Assembly (NCBI GenBank): GCA_033398695.1
Contig: CM065814.1
Location: forward strand, 81,548,358 to 81,612,357
Length of the DNA stretch: 64,000 bases
Direction: 5' to 3'
Source: Orobanche coerulescens
Taxonomy: Eukaryota; Streptophyta; Magnoliopsida; Lamiales; Orobanchaceae
Positions 54,100 through 64,000 of this stretch are shown here, piece after piece. Positions within the stretch are counted from its first letter, which is position 1. Each line of letters opens with the position of its first letter. The notes under the pieces are model-generated. The model was given only the letters and a program-made list of their open reading frames with translations. It was not told the origin of the DNA and searched no databases. A program made the position numbers and the translations under genes.

Positions 54100-57000
54100 C
54101 TACTTGAGTCTAACATAAGGGAATCCGCTTTTGTCCAGTCTAATCATACCATGAATCTGCCCGGATATATCCAACGGGCTGTAAAGACGAAAATTTATGG
54201 ACTTGTATCCTTCATTGGCTAAGTGGTCCGCAATGGCATTCCCTTCCAGATAGATATGGGAAAACGAGATATCCATAGAACGACGAAATGACAAGATTTT
54301 GTGCCGAGTGCTTTGAAGTTGCCAATTTCCGATGTTAGGCGAGGTAATAATAGAAAGGGCAAAAGCCGAATCCACCTCAACCCAAACCTTCTGAATGTTC
54401 CTCTCATAGCAAAGGTCCAACGCTCTCCAAATGGCAAAAATCTCGGCAAAGTTATTGGTGTGGTTGCCGATAAATTCGTGAAACGCAAAAATCGGATCAC
54501 CCGAACAGTTTCTGGCTATGCCTCCCGCGGCTGACTCCCCGGGATTACCTTTCGCTGCCTCATCCGTGTTGATTTTGGTAATCCCGAGGACCGGTTTAAC
54601 CCATCTAACAATGGAAATTTTTTTCTTTTTGTTATTACAGTTACAATGGCAGCTGCTAATGAAATTACACGGGCAAAAATTCAATCCCAAAATATCCACA
54701 AGAACCGGGGCACCAAACCAGGCCTGCGGCTTAAGGGCCCGGTGCCCTTTGATCAAATCCAAGTAGCCCCAAATGCGATCGCACACTCTTTGGGCCGTGA
54801 AAGGGATCTTCTGGACCCGCATGTCATTCCTAGAACACCAAATAAACCATAGGATAAGAATAAGGATAATACGAAAAATGTGGATATATCCCGAGGATTT
54901 ATTAAACCAATTGGTAATGACCAAGTTAATATTATTAGTTTGAAAAATAGGAATCCCAGCTAAAGCGCAGAAGTTAGCCCAAACTGCCGACGCTACCGGC
55001 CCATTAAGAAAAAGATGAGGAAAATCCTCAACGCCATCACAACAAAAACAAGCATTGTCGGCAATGATACCCATGGTTCTAAGACCATCCGGGGTGGGGA
55101 GCCATTTTTTTAAAAGCCTAACCATAAAAAAGGACATAGTGGGAGTAATGATTTGATTCCAGCAAAATTTTAAAATATTGTGATTGTCTTGGCGTTGCCG
55201 AACCTCCTCCCAAGCACTTTTAAAAGAAAAACCACCGTGAGAGGTTAGTTTCCAAAATATTTTCCGACCGACTATATCCCCATCCCCATGAGTGGGAAAG
55301 TCCATAATGTAGTCTCCAAGATCCGAAGGGATAACGGCTAGTAGTTTTGACCGATCCCAGAAGGAGACCAAAATTGATTAATACTAGCATTCGAACGGGT
55401 ATTAGAGACACATTGGGATAGCGGACTAAAACCGCACCAATTGTCGTGCCAAAAAGAAATATCACCATCACCGATATCCCAAAAAATCCATTTGTCCACT
55501 AAATACCGGTTGGCACAGAGATTTTTCCACGTAGGAGAATCATACGGGTTTGTTTTAACAATCATGGGGTGGAGGCGTTTACAGTACTTAGCACGCATAA
55601 AATTGGACCAAATATTCGAAGAAGTCCGAAAACGCCACCAAAGTTTGATTTCAACCGCTTTAATGATGTCCCTTATACTCCTACACCCGAGACCACCCTC
55701 CTCCTTAGGGTAGCATAACTTGAGCCATGCCCCCCAATGGAGTCTCTTTCTATTATCGTTAGATCCCCAAAGGAATTTGTTGAAAAGACGTTCGAAAAAA
55801 GTAATGACATTCTTTGGGGGTTTAAGAACTTGGAGACAATAGAACGGAATCGAGCTCAAGGTCGTTTTAATGAGCTCAAGCCTACCTCCCGTGGTTAGCA
55901 AAAGATGATTCCACGACTGAAATTTAGAACAAGTTTTGGAAATCAAATCTCCATACATGTCAAAAGTTTGGTTTCCTTTCCAAAGTGGGGAACCCAAATA
56001 ATTGAACGGGAGATTAGTTTGGGAACATCTAGTCATTTGTTTGACAATGCGGACTAACGGGTTATTCGGCTTGGCAAAAATAAAATGACTTTTAGAATTG
56101 TTCACTTTTTAGCCCGAGCTCACCGTGTAGTGGTCTAGGCAATTCTTGAGTATGAGGAGATTATTATAGGAAGCCTTAGTAAAGATCAGCACATCATCGG
56201 CGTAAGCCAGATGGGTGATCCGAACATTCTTCCTGATTTTAAAAAATATATCGGGGTGGGAGTTAAAAGTTTTGTCCAAGAGCCTCGATAGATAATCAGA
56301 AGCAATCACAAAGAGGAGATGGGATAAAGGATCACCCTGTCTAATGCCCCTACCAGATTTAAAAAACCCCGCAGCATTACCGTTAATGAGAATAGAAAAC
56401 CAGCAATTCGATATACAACGATTTATCATGTCGGTCCACTCATCAGAAAAACCAAATGCTTTAAGGATATTCAAAAGAAAAGCCCAATTAAGTCTATCAT
56501 AGGCCTTTTCCATGTCCAATTTAATCATCACATTCGAATCGTCCCTCGATATATCATGACAGACTTCTTGGGCTGTTAAAATATTATCAGTGATAAGGCG
56601 ACCCTTGACGAAACCCGATTGGGCAGGGCTAAGAATTTTTGGAAGAAAGCGGCCCAAACGGGTACTGAGAATTTTCGCAATGATTTTATAAGTTGTGTTG
56701 CAAAGACTAATCGGCCTGAAGTCTTTCCAAGCTAGGGGGATATTTTCGGAATAAGAGAAATCGTAGTGCAAGTGAATGATCTGGGCATGGGGTTTCCAGA
56801 GAAAAAATCCCACACGGCCTCACATACATCCTTAGCGATAACATCCCAACACTTATGAAAAAACAAAGCATTAAAGCCATCCGGCCCAGCCACACTATCC
56901 GAATCAATATTAAAAACAGCACATTTAATCTCATCCACATCTGGCATAGCACACAAAACACGATTATCAGAATTATCTAAGGTACAGGGAATAATATCCG

Positions 57001-58281
57001 GCCTAATACTATCAAAATCGTGATCTGAGCATTTGAAGGCATTAGAAAAGTAATTAACTCCAGAATTTTGGATAGCATCAGGGCCAGATATTTGCACATT
57101 GTCCATAATTTGAAAAATACGGCTTTTACTTCTTTTGGATTTAATAATATCATGAAAGAATTTAGTGTTGCGTTCCCCTTCAATGCACCATTTTAATTTA
57201 GTTTTTTGTTTCCAAAATTCTTCTTCCATAGCCATCACTAGGTTGAGATTAGCTTTGGTTTTCTTTAACAAGATAAGATTACTATCCGTAGGGTTATTAT
57301 CAAAATCACGTTCTGCCCCAGACGCAAGGTCCCTAGCTTCGGAAACTTTAGAAAAAATATCACCAAAGTGAGTTTTATTCCACTCCTTAAGAGTAAGTTT
57401 GATTCTATTCAGTTTATTAACAAGTTTGGACATGCCCGATGAGGGAACTGGGATTGCCCACGAGTCCCGGACGACATTAAGAAAATCCTTGTGTTTGACC
57501 CACATGTTCTGGGATCTAAAGGATGGTTTAGATTTAAAATTGTTATTACCAAACAAGCATAAAATCGTAGCATGATCCGAATGAAAGCGAGATAGGTGTT
57601 TCACAACCAAATCCGGAAAAGTGTCAAACCATTCCGGCGAGTGTAAAACCCTATCCAGCCTTTGCCAAATCAAGTTACTGTACCACGTAAAAGGCAAACC
57701 AATAAAGCCAAAATCAACGAGATTACAATAAAAAAGAGAGTCAATAAAATCTTCCATCTTCGAGGGGATGGGGACGGCCCCGCCTTTTTTTCAGTAGGGT
57801 GTAAGATAATGTTGAAGTCGCCCCCGACCATCCACGGCCCCTGATTATTACTAACCGCGAGAAGGTCATCCCAAAGAACCCTCCTTTCAACCCTAGTGTT
57901 TTTCCCATATACAATGGTTAAAAAATAGGGGACAGGAGAGGTTTTTGGGGTGATTTTCAGGTGGAACAAATGATCAGTGTTTTTTAAAACAAGAAAATCA
58001 TTAAAGTGATCAAAGAACACCCAAATGTGATTACTTTGGTTGGGAGTAACCTTATTAAAGCCCAAGTACCTTCAAAAGAATGCCGAATCAAGGGAAATTT
58101 TCGGCTCAATAAGGGCCAAAATATTCACTTGATGATCTCGGCTCAAGTTTTTAACATTTCGTTTAGCATCTTTCTTACCCATCCCCCTAACATTCCAAAT
58201 GAGTGTGTTAATCATTGGAATCATTAGGGGGTTTCTGAATTCTCGCGCTTCTCCTCCTGCGCTCCGTGTTATTAACGTCAT
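54100..58281 (-). pseudogene. LINE 2 ORF2: endonuclease, reverse transcriptase, RNase H (broken)
   Basis: The probable start is the Met at 58224 (MIPMINTLIWNVRGMG). Endonuclease traces: GGDFNIILHPTEKKAG near 57810, LVDFGFIGLPFTWYSN and LDRVLHSPEW near 57640-57730, SDHATIL near 57570. Reverse transcriptase: FRPISLCNTTYKIIAKIL, IKLDMEKAYDRLNW, GIRQGDPLS, catalytic YADD near 56200. zf-RVT-like region near 55230-54950 and RVT_3 RNase H near 54590-54170 (NTDEAAKGNPG, EIFAIWRALDLC, EVDSAFA). Lesions: TGA near 58072, frameshift near 57765, frameshift near 56750, TAA at 56107-56109, frameshift near 55365. Otherwise the protein reads through. Confidence 0.92.
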
Positions 58282-58315
58282 TCAGGTCCTGGTCTCTGGA
58301 CGGACCGACGAGGCC

Positions 58316-60536
58316 CTAGGCCTCCCTTTCCAATTGTCTCCCATATTCAATATCCCGTAAACGGCGCTGCTCTCTCCTTAAAATCTGGGGTGATTTAGTG
58401 ATGGAATGAGGTATGGCCAGCACCACTTGCACTACACCAGCATTAGAATCAATAACAGGGCTAACATCCGGGGGTTCCAAGTCAGACTCAGTGTCTCCAC
58501 AAGATTCAGATGAAGCCGAGTCAGTGGCCTCGGGAAGTTCACTATTCTCTACTTCCTTAGGATTCTTGTGAGAACACTCAGGGATGTCCTTGGTCGCTCT
58601 GTCCGTCTTGGGGAGGGGATTACAGTTAAATTTTGGGGGGAGACCCTCCGGATGGGCCATGGCAAGATCAGGGGAGAGTAAGTCTCTCCCAAGCATGCCT
58701 GGTTTGTCAGCCACAGGTGGAATCAATGAATTTTCCTGCACAACAGGGTCAGCAGTAGGTTCAATAGAATTTAACACAATAAGTTCATCACCATCAATCT
58801 GATTAAGTGCGTTGAAAGGGTTATTAGATAGAGCATCCTTAACCGGGGTAGCATTATCCTGCACACAGTGAGATAAATCAGTTTTGTGGAAGTCGACACC
58901 AGAGGTGTGACCTCCTTTTTGTTGGATCGGAGGAATATCTTTATTTTTTGAAGGGGAAGAAGTTTCAGTAGGAATCAGAGAACCATTTAACGGTATATCC
59001 CCAGTTTTATTGTCCTTAGCAACATGGCTGCTTTTGGAAATTTTTTCTGTGAATCGTTTATTTTTCTTAGCAAAGTTGGGCCGAAGTTTATGATTTTTAA
59101 TATAGCAGTCATCCTCGACATGCCCAATATGATTACAGAAATGACAGTATTTCGGAAGACGTTCAAATTGAACATTTATCTCAACAGATTTCCCTTCACA
59201 ATTAATAGCAGATTTTTCAACTGGAGGTGTTTCAAGATTAATTTCAACACAGAAACGAGCATAATTCAAACGGGATTTAGATAACGTCGCATCATCCGCC
59301 ATAAAAAATTCACCAAACACACTTCCAATATTTTTTAGACTCCTGAGATCAAACCACTGGATGGGAAGGTCAAAGGCTTTCAACCATACCGGAACTACCG
59401 GAGGTTCATTTTTGAAATCAAAATCCGGAGTCCATTTAAGGACCCTTATTGGGAGAACAGCAATTGCAATTTCTCGTTGGATCCAAAGTTTAGCAAAATG
59501 TTCTTTGTTAAAGCAAGTAATTAAAACATGTCTAAGATTTAAATATTGCAATTTGCACGGTTTATACCCGAGATCGTTAAGGTTAGCACATATTACCTCG
59601 TTCATGGGTTTCCCATAGGAGAACTTACCAACCACCGAAAACCGAAAAGCTTCGGACGCCTTTTCACACTCTGGTTTGGAAAATCGGACGGTAGGGACCA
59701 CCCCGGAATGGTCAACGGTGCCAAAAGCACCCTGCATAAGTCCATAGCTCCCGAAAATTGCAGCAGCGTAGGATTTCGCCACCGGCGTAACCACGTCTAA
59801 TGGGATACCATCTTTTCTGCCAGAAGGATTCTCCGGGAAACCGGCGGACGCTACTTTTCCTTTGTCACTGGGGATATGAATCCCCTTAGAGATTTCTTCG
59901 CAGACCAAGTCAAACTTGGCCGACGTGCCTTCAGGATTATCGCTCCCGGTCGCAGAAGCCCGATTAGGGTTTTCCGATATACGATCCACCGCCACTGTCG
60001 AAATATTGGCAATTGAGATGTCTAAGGAGGTCGGAGATAGGAAATCCTCAAGCGAAATCCCTTTTCCCTGAAGAACATGATCGCCCGCAGCATCCCCATC
60101 TTGGATGCGGACAAGATTTTCGGGAGGGGGTTTGAAACTGGAATAGGGGTTAGATTTGATGGATTTTTGATAGGGACTCCCGTAGATGAAGATGGAAAAT
60201 CGGTGCAAAAAGGAAGATTTGCAAACTCCAAAAGAGACTTCGGTGAAGACGGCAGCGAGAGAGATTTCACATGGGGGGTTTGTCAACAAATGATATCGCG
60301 TCGGTTTTGAAAGGTGGAGTAATTCCAGAAATTACGGGAGGAGCCTCGTGGAAGTCTCCAGCTTTTGTATTCTTATGAATTTTCTTTCCTGATTTTGGGG
60401 AGGTGGGTAGGCAGATGGGGGGGTTGAAATCTTGGTCCATGATATAGGATGGTTGATGGGCGGTGGGATTAGCTGTGGTGTCACATGTTGGAGATGAGTG
60501 GGGACTCTCCCCCAATGCAGATGTTTTGTCTGCCAT
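58316..60536 (-). pseudogene. LINE 2 ORF1: DUF4283 and intact zinc knuckle, one frameshift
   Basis: The start is probably MADKTSALGESPHSS at 60536. That frame ends at 60267, and the main frame (to 58316) takes over at a C6 run (about 60270-60275), so one indel breaks the gene. Main-frame residues about 215-320 form the DUF4283 region (FRFSVVGKFSYGKPMNEVI, ITCFNKEHFAKLWI, VWLKAFDLPIQWFDL). The zinc knuckle CHFCNHIGHVEDDC (about 59105-59147) has all four ligands, unlike LINE 1. A Lys-rich stretch and a Ser/Pro/Asp-rich tail ending RRLRDIEYGRQLEREA follow. Confidence 0.92.
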
Positions 60537-60714
60537 AAGGCAGATGAATTTTAAAGCGGAATCGCCGCCCTAGGCGGCGGAAAAGATGAAAAAAGAGACG
60601 TTATCGGATGAATAATGTCCGGAAAACTCAAATACGGATGAAGGATGGATGAAGATTGTAGAGAAAAGGAGGAGAAAATTTCTAGAGAGAGAGAGAGCAT
60701 AGAATTTTTTTTTT

Positions 60715-61815
60715 CCGAAAATCAATTATATGGAGCCTATCTTACAATGATGAATAATTTCTGAATTAAATTATAGAACGTTCTAAGAATTTTGTTACAA
60801 TGAAATTTGGAGCCTGTATCAATAGATTTAATGATAGCACTTGATACAAATAAAGATCATAATGATCTAAGTTGATTAATGTCGGAAATGAAATATTTGG
60901 TCAAGATGGACAAAACAATCGAATATGATTTAGATTAATGTCAATACTTTGTTATTTGGCATGCAGTTCAAAATAACATATTGAATAAAGTTTGTTGAAT
61001 ATTGATTAATATTCATACATTATATGATTATGATGATTGGGATTCATGAAGAGTTACCAATAATTTTAAGCATTACTCATGTAAACATGAGATATGAAGC
61101 ATGACTTTTGTAATCAAATTTGCTTATAATGATTATATTTGTTATAAGACCACACCTGAATTGAATTATATATAGATATTGAGTGAGATTTGGAAGTACA
61201 TGATAATTTGTCTTATGAATATATAAAATCCTAGAAGGATGATATGCTTGAAGCATATAAATTAAAATCTAAATATATGTATTTCTTCAAATAGCAGGAG
61301 TCTTTATATAGATTCAAATATTATAGTCGAATTTGAAATAACCATCTTAGTCAATATTATTCGACTAAAGAAAGGTATATTAATAACTTAATGTCATATA
61401 TAGATATGAATGATCTTAGATTGGTTGGAACTCCAAAAGAGATCCAACTCACACTTGAATATTTGAAAAGATAATTTGAGATCGTATTGAAATAGCTAGA
61501 ATATACCTTGTGTTACAAACACTTGAAAAGTGTATTATTATATATCAACTCACTTATACCTAGAAGGTATAGAGAGATTTACATGAATGAAATACGCTCA
61601 TCAAAATGATTGATCAGTCATCTGATCCTATTAAGGACACCTTTATACCAAATGATGATGAAGAGATTCATGGTCCGGAAGCATCACATCTCAGTGCAAT
61701 TATTGTATTTGTATATTTTACTAGTTCTACATGAACTAATATATAATCAAGGCTTAATTCATCATCTAATGGTCAACATTCAAAGAAGGTATTGAAAATT
61801 TCAATGCTACCTGCA
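60715..61815 (+). pseudogene. Decayed copia reverse transcriptase region
   Basis: AT-rich, no open frame. Translating 61600-61740 gives IDQSSDPIKDTFIPN, DDEEIHGPEASHLSAI and a following segment that tracks the copia RT motif GPEVPYLSAIGALMYLAN, with stops. Near the left end ENQLYGAYLTMMNNF-like wording corresponds to the stretch after LGGEK in the same family. The sequence stops resembling copia at about 61815, just before a T-run and a new element. Confidence 0.6.
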
Positions 61816-61968
61816 AAGATTTTTTTTTTGGGATCTCTCCTTTAGTACCAAATCATAAAAGTAATAAGTTATATATCCCCATTCATAAAATTATAAGTTT
61901 TTGATACCAAAATGTGTTAAAAGACTTTATTACCCTTAAAGTCTACCACTAAAAGATAAAAAAATATA

Positions 61969-62036
61969 AAAAAATAGAAGATTATTAAAAGCAAACAACA
62001 ATAAAAAATAGAAAATTATTAAAAGCAAACAACAAT
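61969..62036. repeat. Tandem duplication of a 34-base unit
   Basis: 61969-62002 and 62003-62036 are the same 34-base unit (AAAAAATAGAAG..., ending AAGCAAACAACAAT) with one G/A difference. It lies just upstream of the DUF1985 leader. Confidence 0.95.
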
Positions 62037-62139
62037 AATCTAAACGGTCCCACAACTCAATATTTTCCTCTGCAAAAAAACTCTCCGTATCTCTCTGCAA
62101 AAAACTCTCCCGTCGTGAAACCCTTTTGCCAGCCAGAAA

Positions 62140-64000
62140 ATGTCGAACTCCGACTACCACAGAGAATCTGAAGACGCCAGAAGTTCCTCACACGCTAGTG
62201 ACACTCCATATGAAGAGGAATTCGTCAATGAGCCGCCACTTAGTGTATTTTCATTCACACACGATCATGCCACGACGGTTGTTCATCGTCCCACGATGGT
62301 GCTGAAGAAGATGACACCATCGGGTACATGATGGTCTTTCGTGGGCACGAAGGTTTACACACGACAGTCGTCGATCATGTGTGCCGTTGTGTGCTAGAAG
62401 ATCAAAGGCTCCTGCCCTGCACACGATGGTATGCACACAATCGATGCCCATCGTGTGAGCCGTCGTGTGGCACACGATGGTCTTCACACGACGGGCATCG
62501 ATCGTGTGCCTGCCATCGTGTGCAAGGCAGAATTTTTTTTCGTTCTCTTAAGCATTCTATCATATTCTTATGAGTTGTATGTCTATATTGTAGACTGGTT
62601 GCGTATGGAAGGGACCTACATTTCACTTTGTTACACGTCAAGTGAATCTTTACATACGGGAGGCGGTATTTAAAGAGATCATTGAGACACTAAGAAGTAT
62701 GGGCCGCAATTCCGCAGTTGCTGATTGACTATCGAGAGCTTGACCGAGGGGGTCCTGGGGCGCTTGATTAAAGTTAGGAGAAATGGGAGTTCAAATACTG
62801 CCCTACATCACTTGATTGCCCATCAATTGGAGGGTGATCAAATCCCCCCGGATGAGTCGTGGTTCCAGGTTTGCGGGAGGACCATTCATTTTACGGCCCG
62901 TGATTTTGCCATGATCACTGGACTACATTTTGGAAACTCTACCTTCCATCCGCAGGACGACCATCTCCTTCGGTCTGACGGTATTTTCCACAGAATACTC
63001 CATGGCAAAAATATTAAGGTTAGTGTTCTGCGGAAGAGGTTCAATGCTCGAGATTTTGGTAGAGACATAAGAGATTATGTGAAGATTGCGAATTTGCTTA
63101 TATACTACTACTTTATCCTATGCTGTGACGACATGATGGTCGAGACATGGGCATGGGCATTAGTTGAGGATTTCGAGCAGTGAGATATGTTTCCTTGGGG
63201 TTCTTATGCCTTTTGGGTTTTATCTTACTACATAGGCAACGTTGCCATGAAGGAGGGATAAGAGCACAAGGATTATCACTTCTATGGTCCTGTTTGGGCT
63301 TTACAGATATGGTCGTATGAGGTGATTCCTTCATTGGGAGCATTGGGTGGTATTCGAGATAAATCTGTCCAAGTCCCCCGGTGTTTGATGTGGACTACGA
63401 GGAAGATGTTCTGTGATTTCACTCATTTCTTAGACGATAAGGTACATAAATATGTAAACGTATTTTCTCCTGACTTCATATCTTCAACGTTATGTGATTG
63501 CCCATCTAATGGTATGCTTTAATGACAAATTTTGCAGCACAGAGTACTTCCCTCTTTACCGCATCTGGAGGAGGATGAGGCTGAGTACTACTACCTGAGC
63601 TTTGAGAATGGCTTGCCATATGACGTTAAGTTCATTAAGCCTGTAAGAATAGCTGTGAAGAACAAAAAGGATGAGCCTGCGCCGATCCCGAGAAAGAAAG
63701 TTATGGATAGGTTGAAGAAGGATGCTGGGAAATTGATTACATATGAGTCGGTACATAAAGTGTCGAAGCGACGCCGGCAGAGTACCCCACCAGTAGATGG
63801 TGCAGACATCGCACAGGCGAGGCGAGAGAGGGTGTGTTGTGTCCACGGACTTCCTTGTCTGGAACACACCCAGGACACGAGCAGGGATGAGTACTTCGAT
63901 CGCCGTTTGAAGGCGATCTTGTACGACGATTCTGAGTCAGGATTTATTGCTCGAGTTTCTCGCCGGGTGCTTTCTGGGATCGTGGATTTCTTCGGACCTA
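62140..64000 (+). pseudogene. DUF1985-type gene, interrupted and truncated by the window end
   Basis: A possible start at MSNSDYHRESEDARSSSHAS (62140) gives an acidic, Ser-rich N-terminus (EEEFVNEPPLSVF) that runs into a palindrome-rich segment with stops (62250-62530). Coding resumes in shifted frames near 62665 (RSMGPQF-like) and opens from 62725: GVLGRLIKVRRNGSSNTALH, WFQVCGRTIHFTARDFAMIT-GLHFG and YVKIANLLIYYYFILCCDDM. These are the DUF1985 pattern. After a TGA at 63181-63183, MFPWGSYAFWVLSYYIGNVA and VWALQIWSYEVIPSLGALGG follow with another stop and frame change near 63510. A Lys/Arg-rich open stretch runs from about 63540 to the window end. A Ulp1-type protease domain often follows in such genes and would lie outside the window. 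Function of DUF1985 is unknown. Confidence 0.75.
62412..62530. repeat. 119-base imperfect hairpin with CACACGATGG motifs
   Basis: Arms 62412-62457 and 62485-62530 are inverted complements at about 41 of 46 positions, both starting CTGCC(C/T)TGCACACGATGG. The 27-base loop contains a further short inverted pair (CGTCGTGTG/CACACGATGG). A second inverted pair CGATGGTG/CACCATCG lies at 62294-62301 and 62315-62322. Confidence 0.9.

Larger units (their letters stand above)
53949..60701 (-). mobile_element. Full-length or near full-length L1-type LINE (LINE 2)
   Basis: About 6.7 kb on the minus strand: 5' leader (60701-60537) with a GA-repeat (60685-60697), ORF1, ORF2, short 3' UTR and T10 on the plus strand at 53949-53958. 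It interrupts the decayed copia element between the LGGGK-like and EIN-like coding traces. It belongs to a different L1 family from LINE 1: ORF1 and ORF2 are only distantly similar. Confidence 0.92.
50947..61815 (+). mobile_element. Decayed, very AT-rich Ty1/copia element, split by LINE 2
   Basis: An LTR-like end with TATA box (CTATAAATAG, 51194-51203) runs to TTTATAACA at 51293. CGTTATCAGCACG follows, a string I recall at the start of the internal region of some plant copia elements. Decayed coding traces follow: FPTLGGGK-like at about 53885-53912 on the left of LINE 2, and RT/RNase H traces (GPEASHLSAI) near 61675 on the right. No open frames remain and the DNA is strongly C-depleted. The left LTR start and any right LTR were not found. 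LINE 2 removal leaves about 4 kb. Confidence 0.7.
61821..64000 (+). mobile_element. Start of a possible Mutator-like element carrying a DUF1985 gene
   Basis: The copia reading ends at a T-run (61821-61829). The next DNA begins GGGATCTCTCC, followed by short strings (TAGTACCAAATC, GATACCAAAATGTG, TTACCCTTAA) of the kind seen in Mutator-like terminal repeats. A DUF1985 coding region follows. DUF1985 genes are known passengers of plant Mutator-like and CACTA elements, which motivates the call. The right end is outside the window, so no inverted repeat or 9-bp TSD could be checked. Confidence 0.35.

Noticed and set aside
62725..63183. DUF1985 frame as a functional host gene
   Set aside because: Stops and frame changes on both sides and an element-rich context indicate a transposon passenger or pseudogene.

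Overview
The window is nuclear DNA of a flowering plant (a dicot-like retrotransposon-rich region; species not identifiable by eye). Almost every base between about 750 and 64000 belongs to transposable elements or their remains. No ordinary host gene, tRNA, rRNA or CRISPR array was recognised. Elements were delimited by reading long terminal repeats (LTRs), primer binding sites (PBS), polypurine tracts, terminal inverted repeats and target site duplications (TSDs).

Layout. 1-750: AT-rich flank, unassigned. 765-6810: full-length L1-type LINE (minus) with a perfect 14-bp TSD. 7373-34589: Tork-like Ty1/copia element (minus; TSD GATAT) lacking gag and protease. It is split inside integrase by a Tekay/Del-like Ty3/gypsy element, Gypsy A (10712-32853, minus; TSD TTTAA). 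Gypsy A is itself split inside its gag zinc knuckle by two neighbouring insertions: a hAT DNA transposon (16941-20466, plus) and an Athila-like non-autonomous LTR element (20478-29413, plus; TSD ATGGC). 34595-35358: unassigned. 35363-50942: a second chromovirus (minus) split between protease and reverse transcriptase by Gypsy B (38587-48763, plus; TSD CTTTT), a close relative of Gypsy A. 50947-61815: a very AT-rich, decayed Ty1/copia element (plus) split by a second L1-type LINE (about 53949-60701, minus). 61830-64000: start of another element, possibly Mutator-like, carrying a broken DUF1985-type gene that runs off the window.

How it works together. The elements are parasites of each other rather than a pathway. 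Gypsy A and Gypsy B are related and could once have shared machinery. The Athila-like element and the copia element lack essential genes and would have needed partners. Most coding regions carry stops or frameshifts. The cleanest are LINE 1 ORF1 (one open frame) and the Gypsy B reverse transcriptase to integrase region (one internal stop).

The most unusual signal is not a gene. Four LTR families carry clusters of short inverted repeats, each family with its own motif, and in three of them the cluster ends just upstream of the apparent TATA box. A similar inverted-repeat cluster sits inside the DUF1985 locus. All identity and age statements are by eye; no alignment or database search was run.
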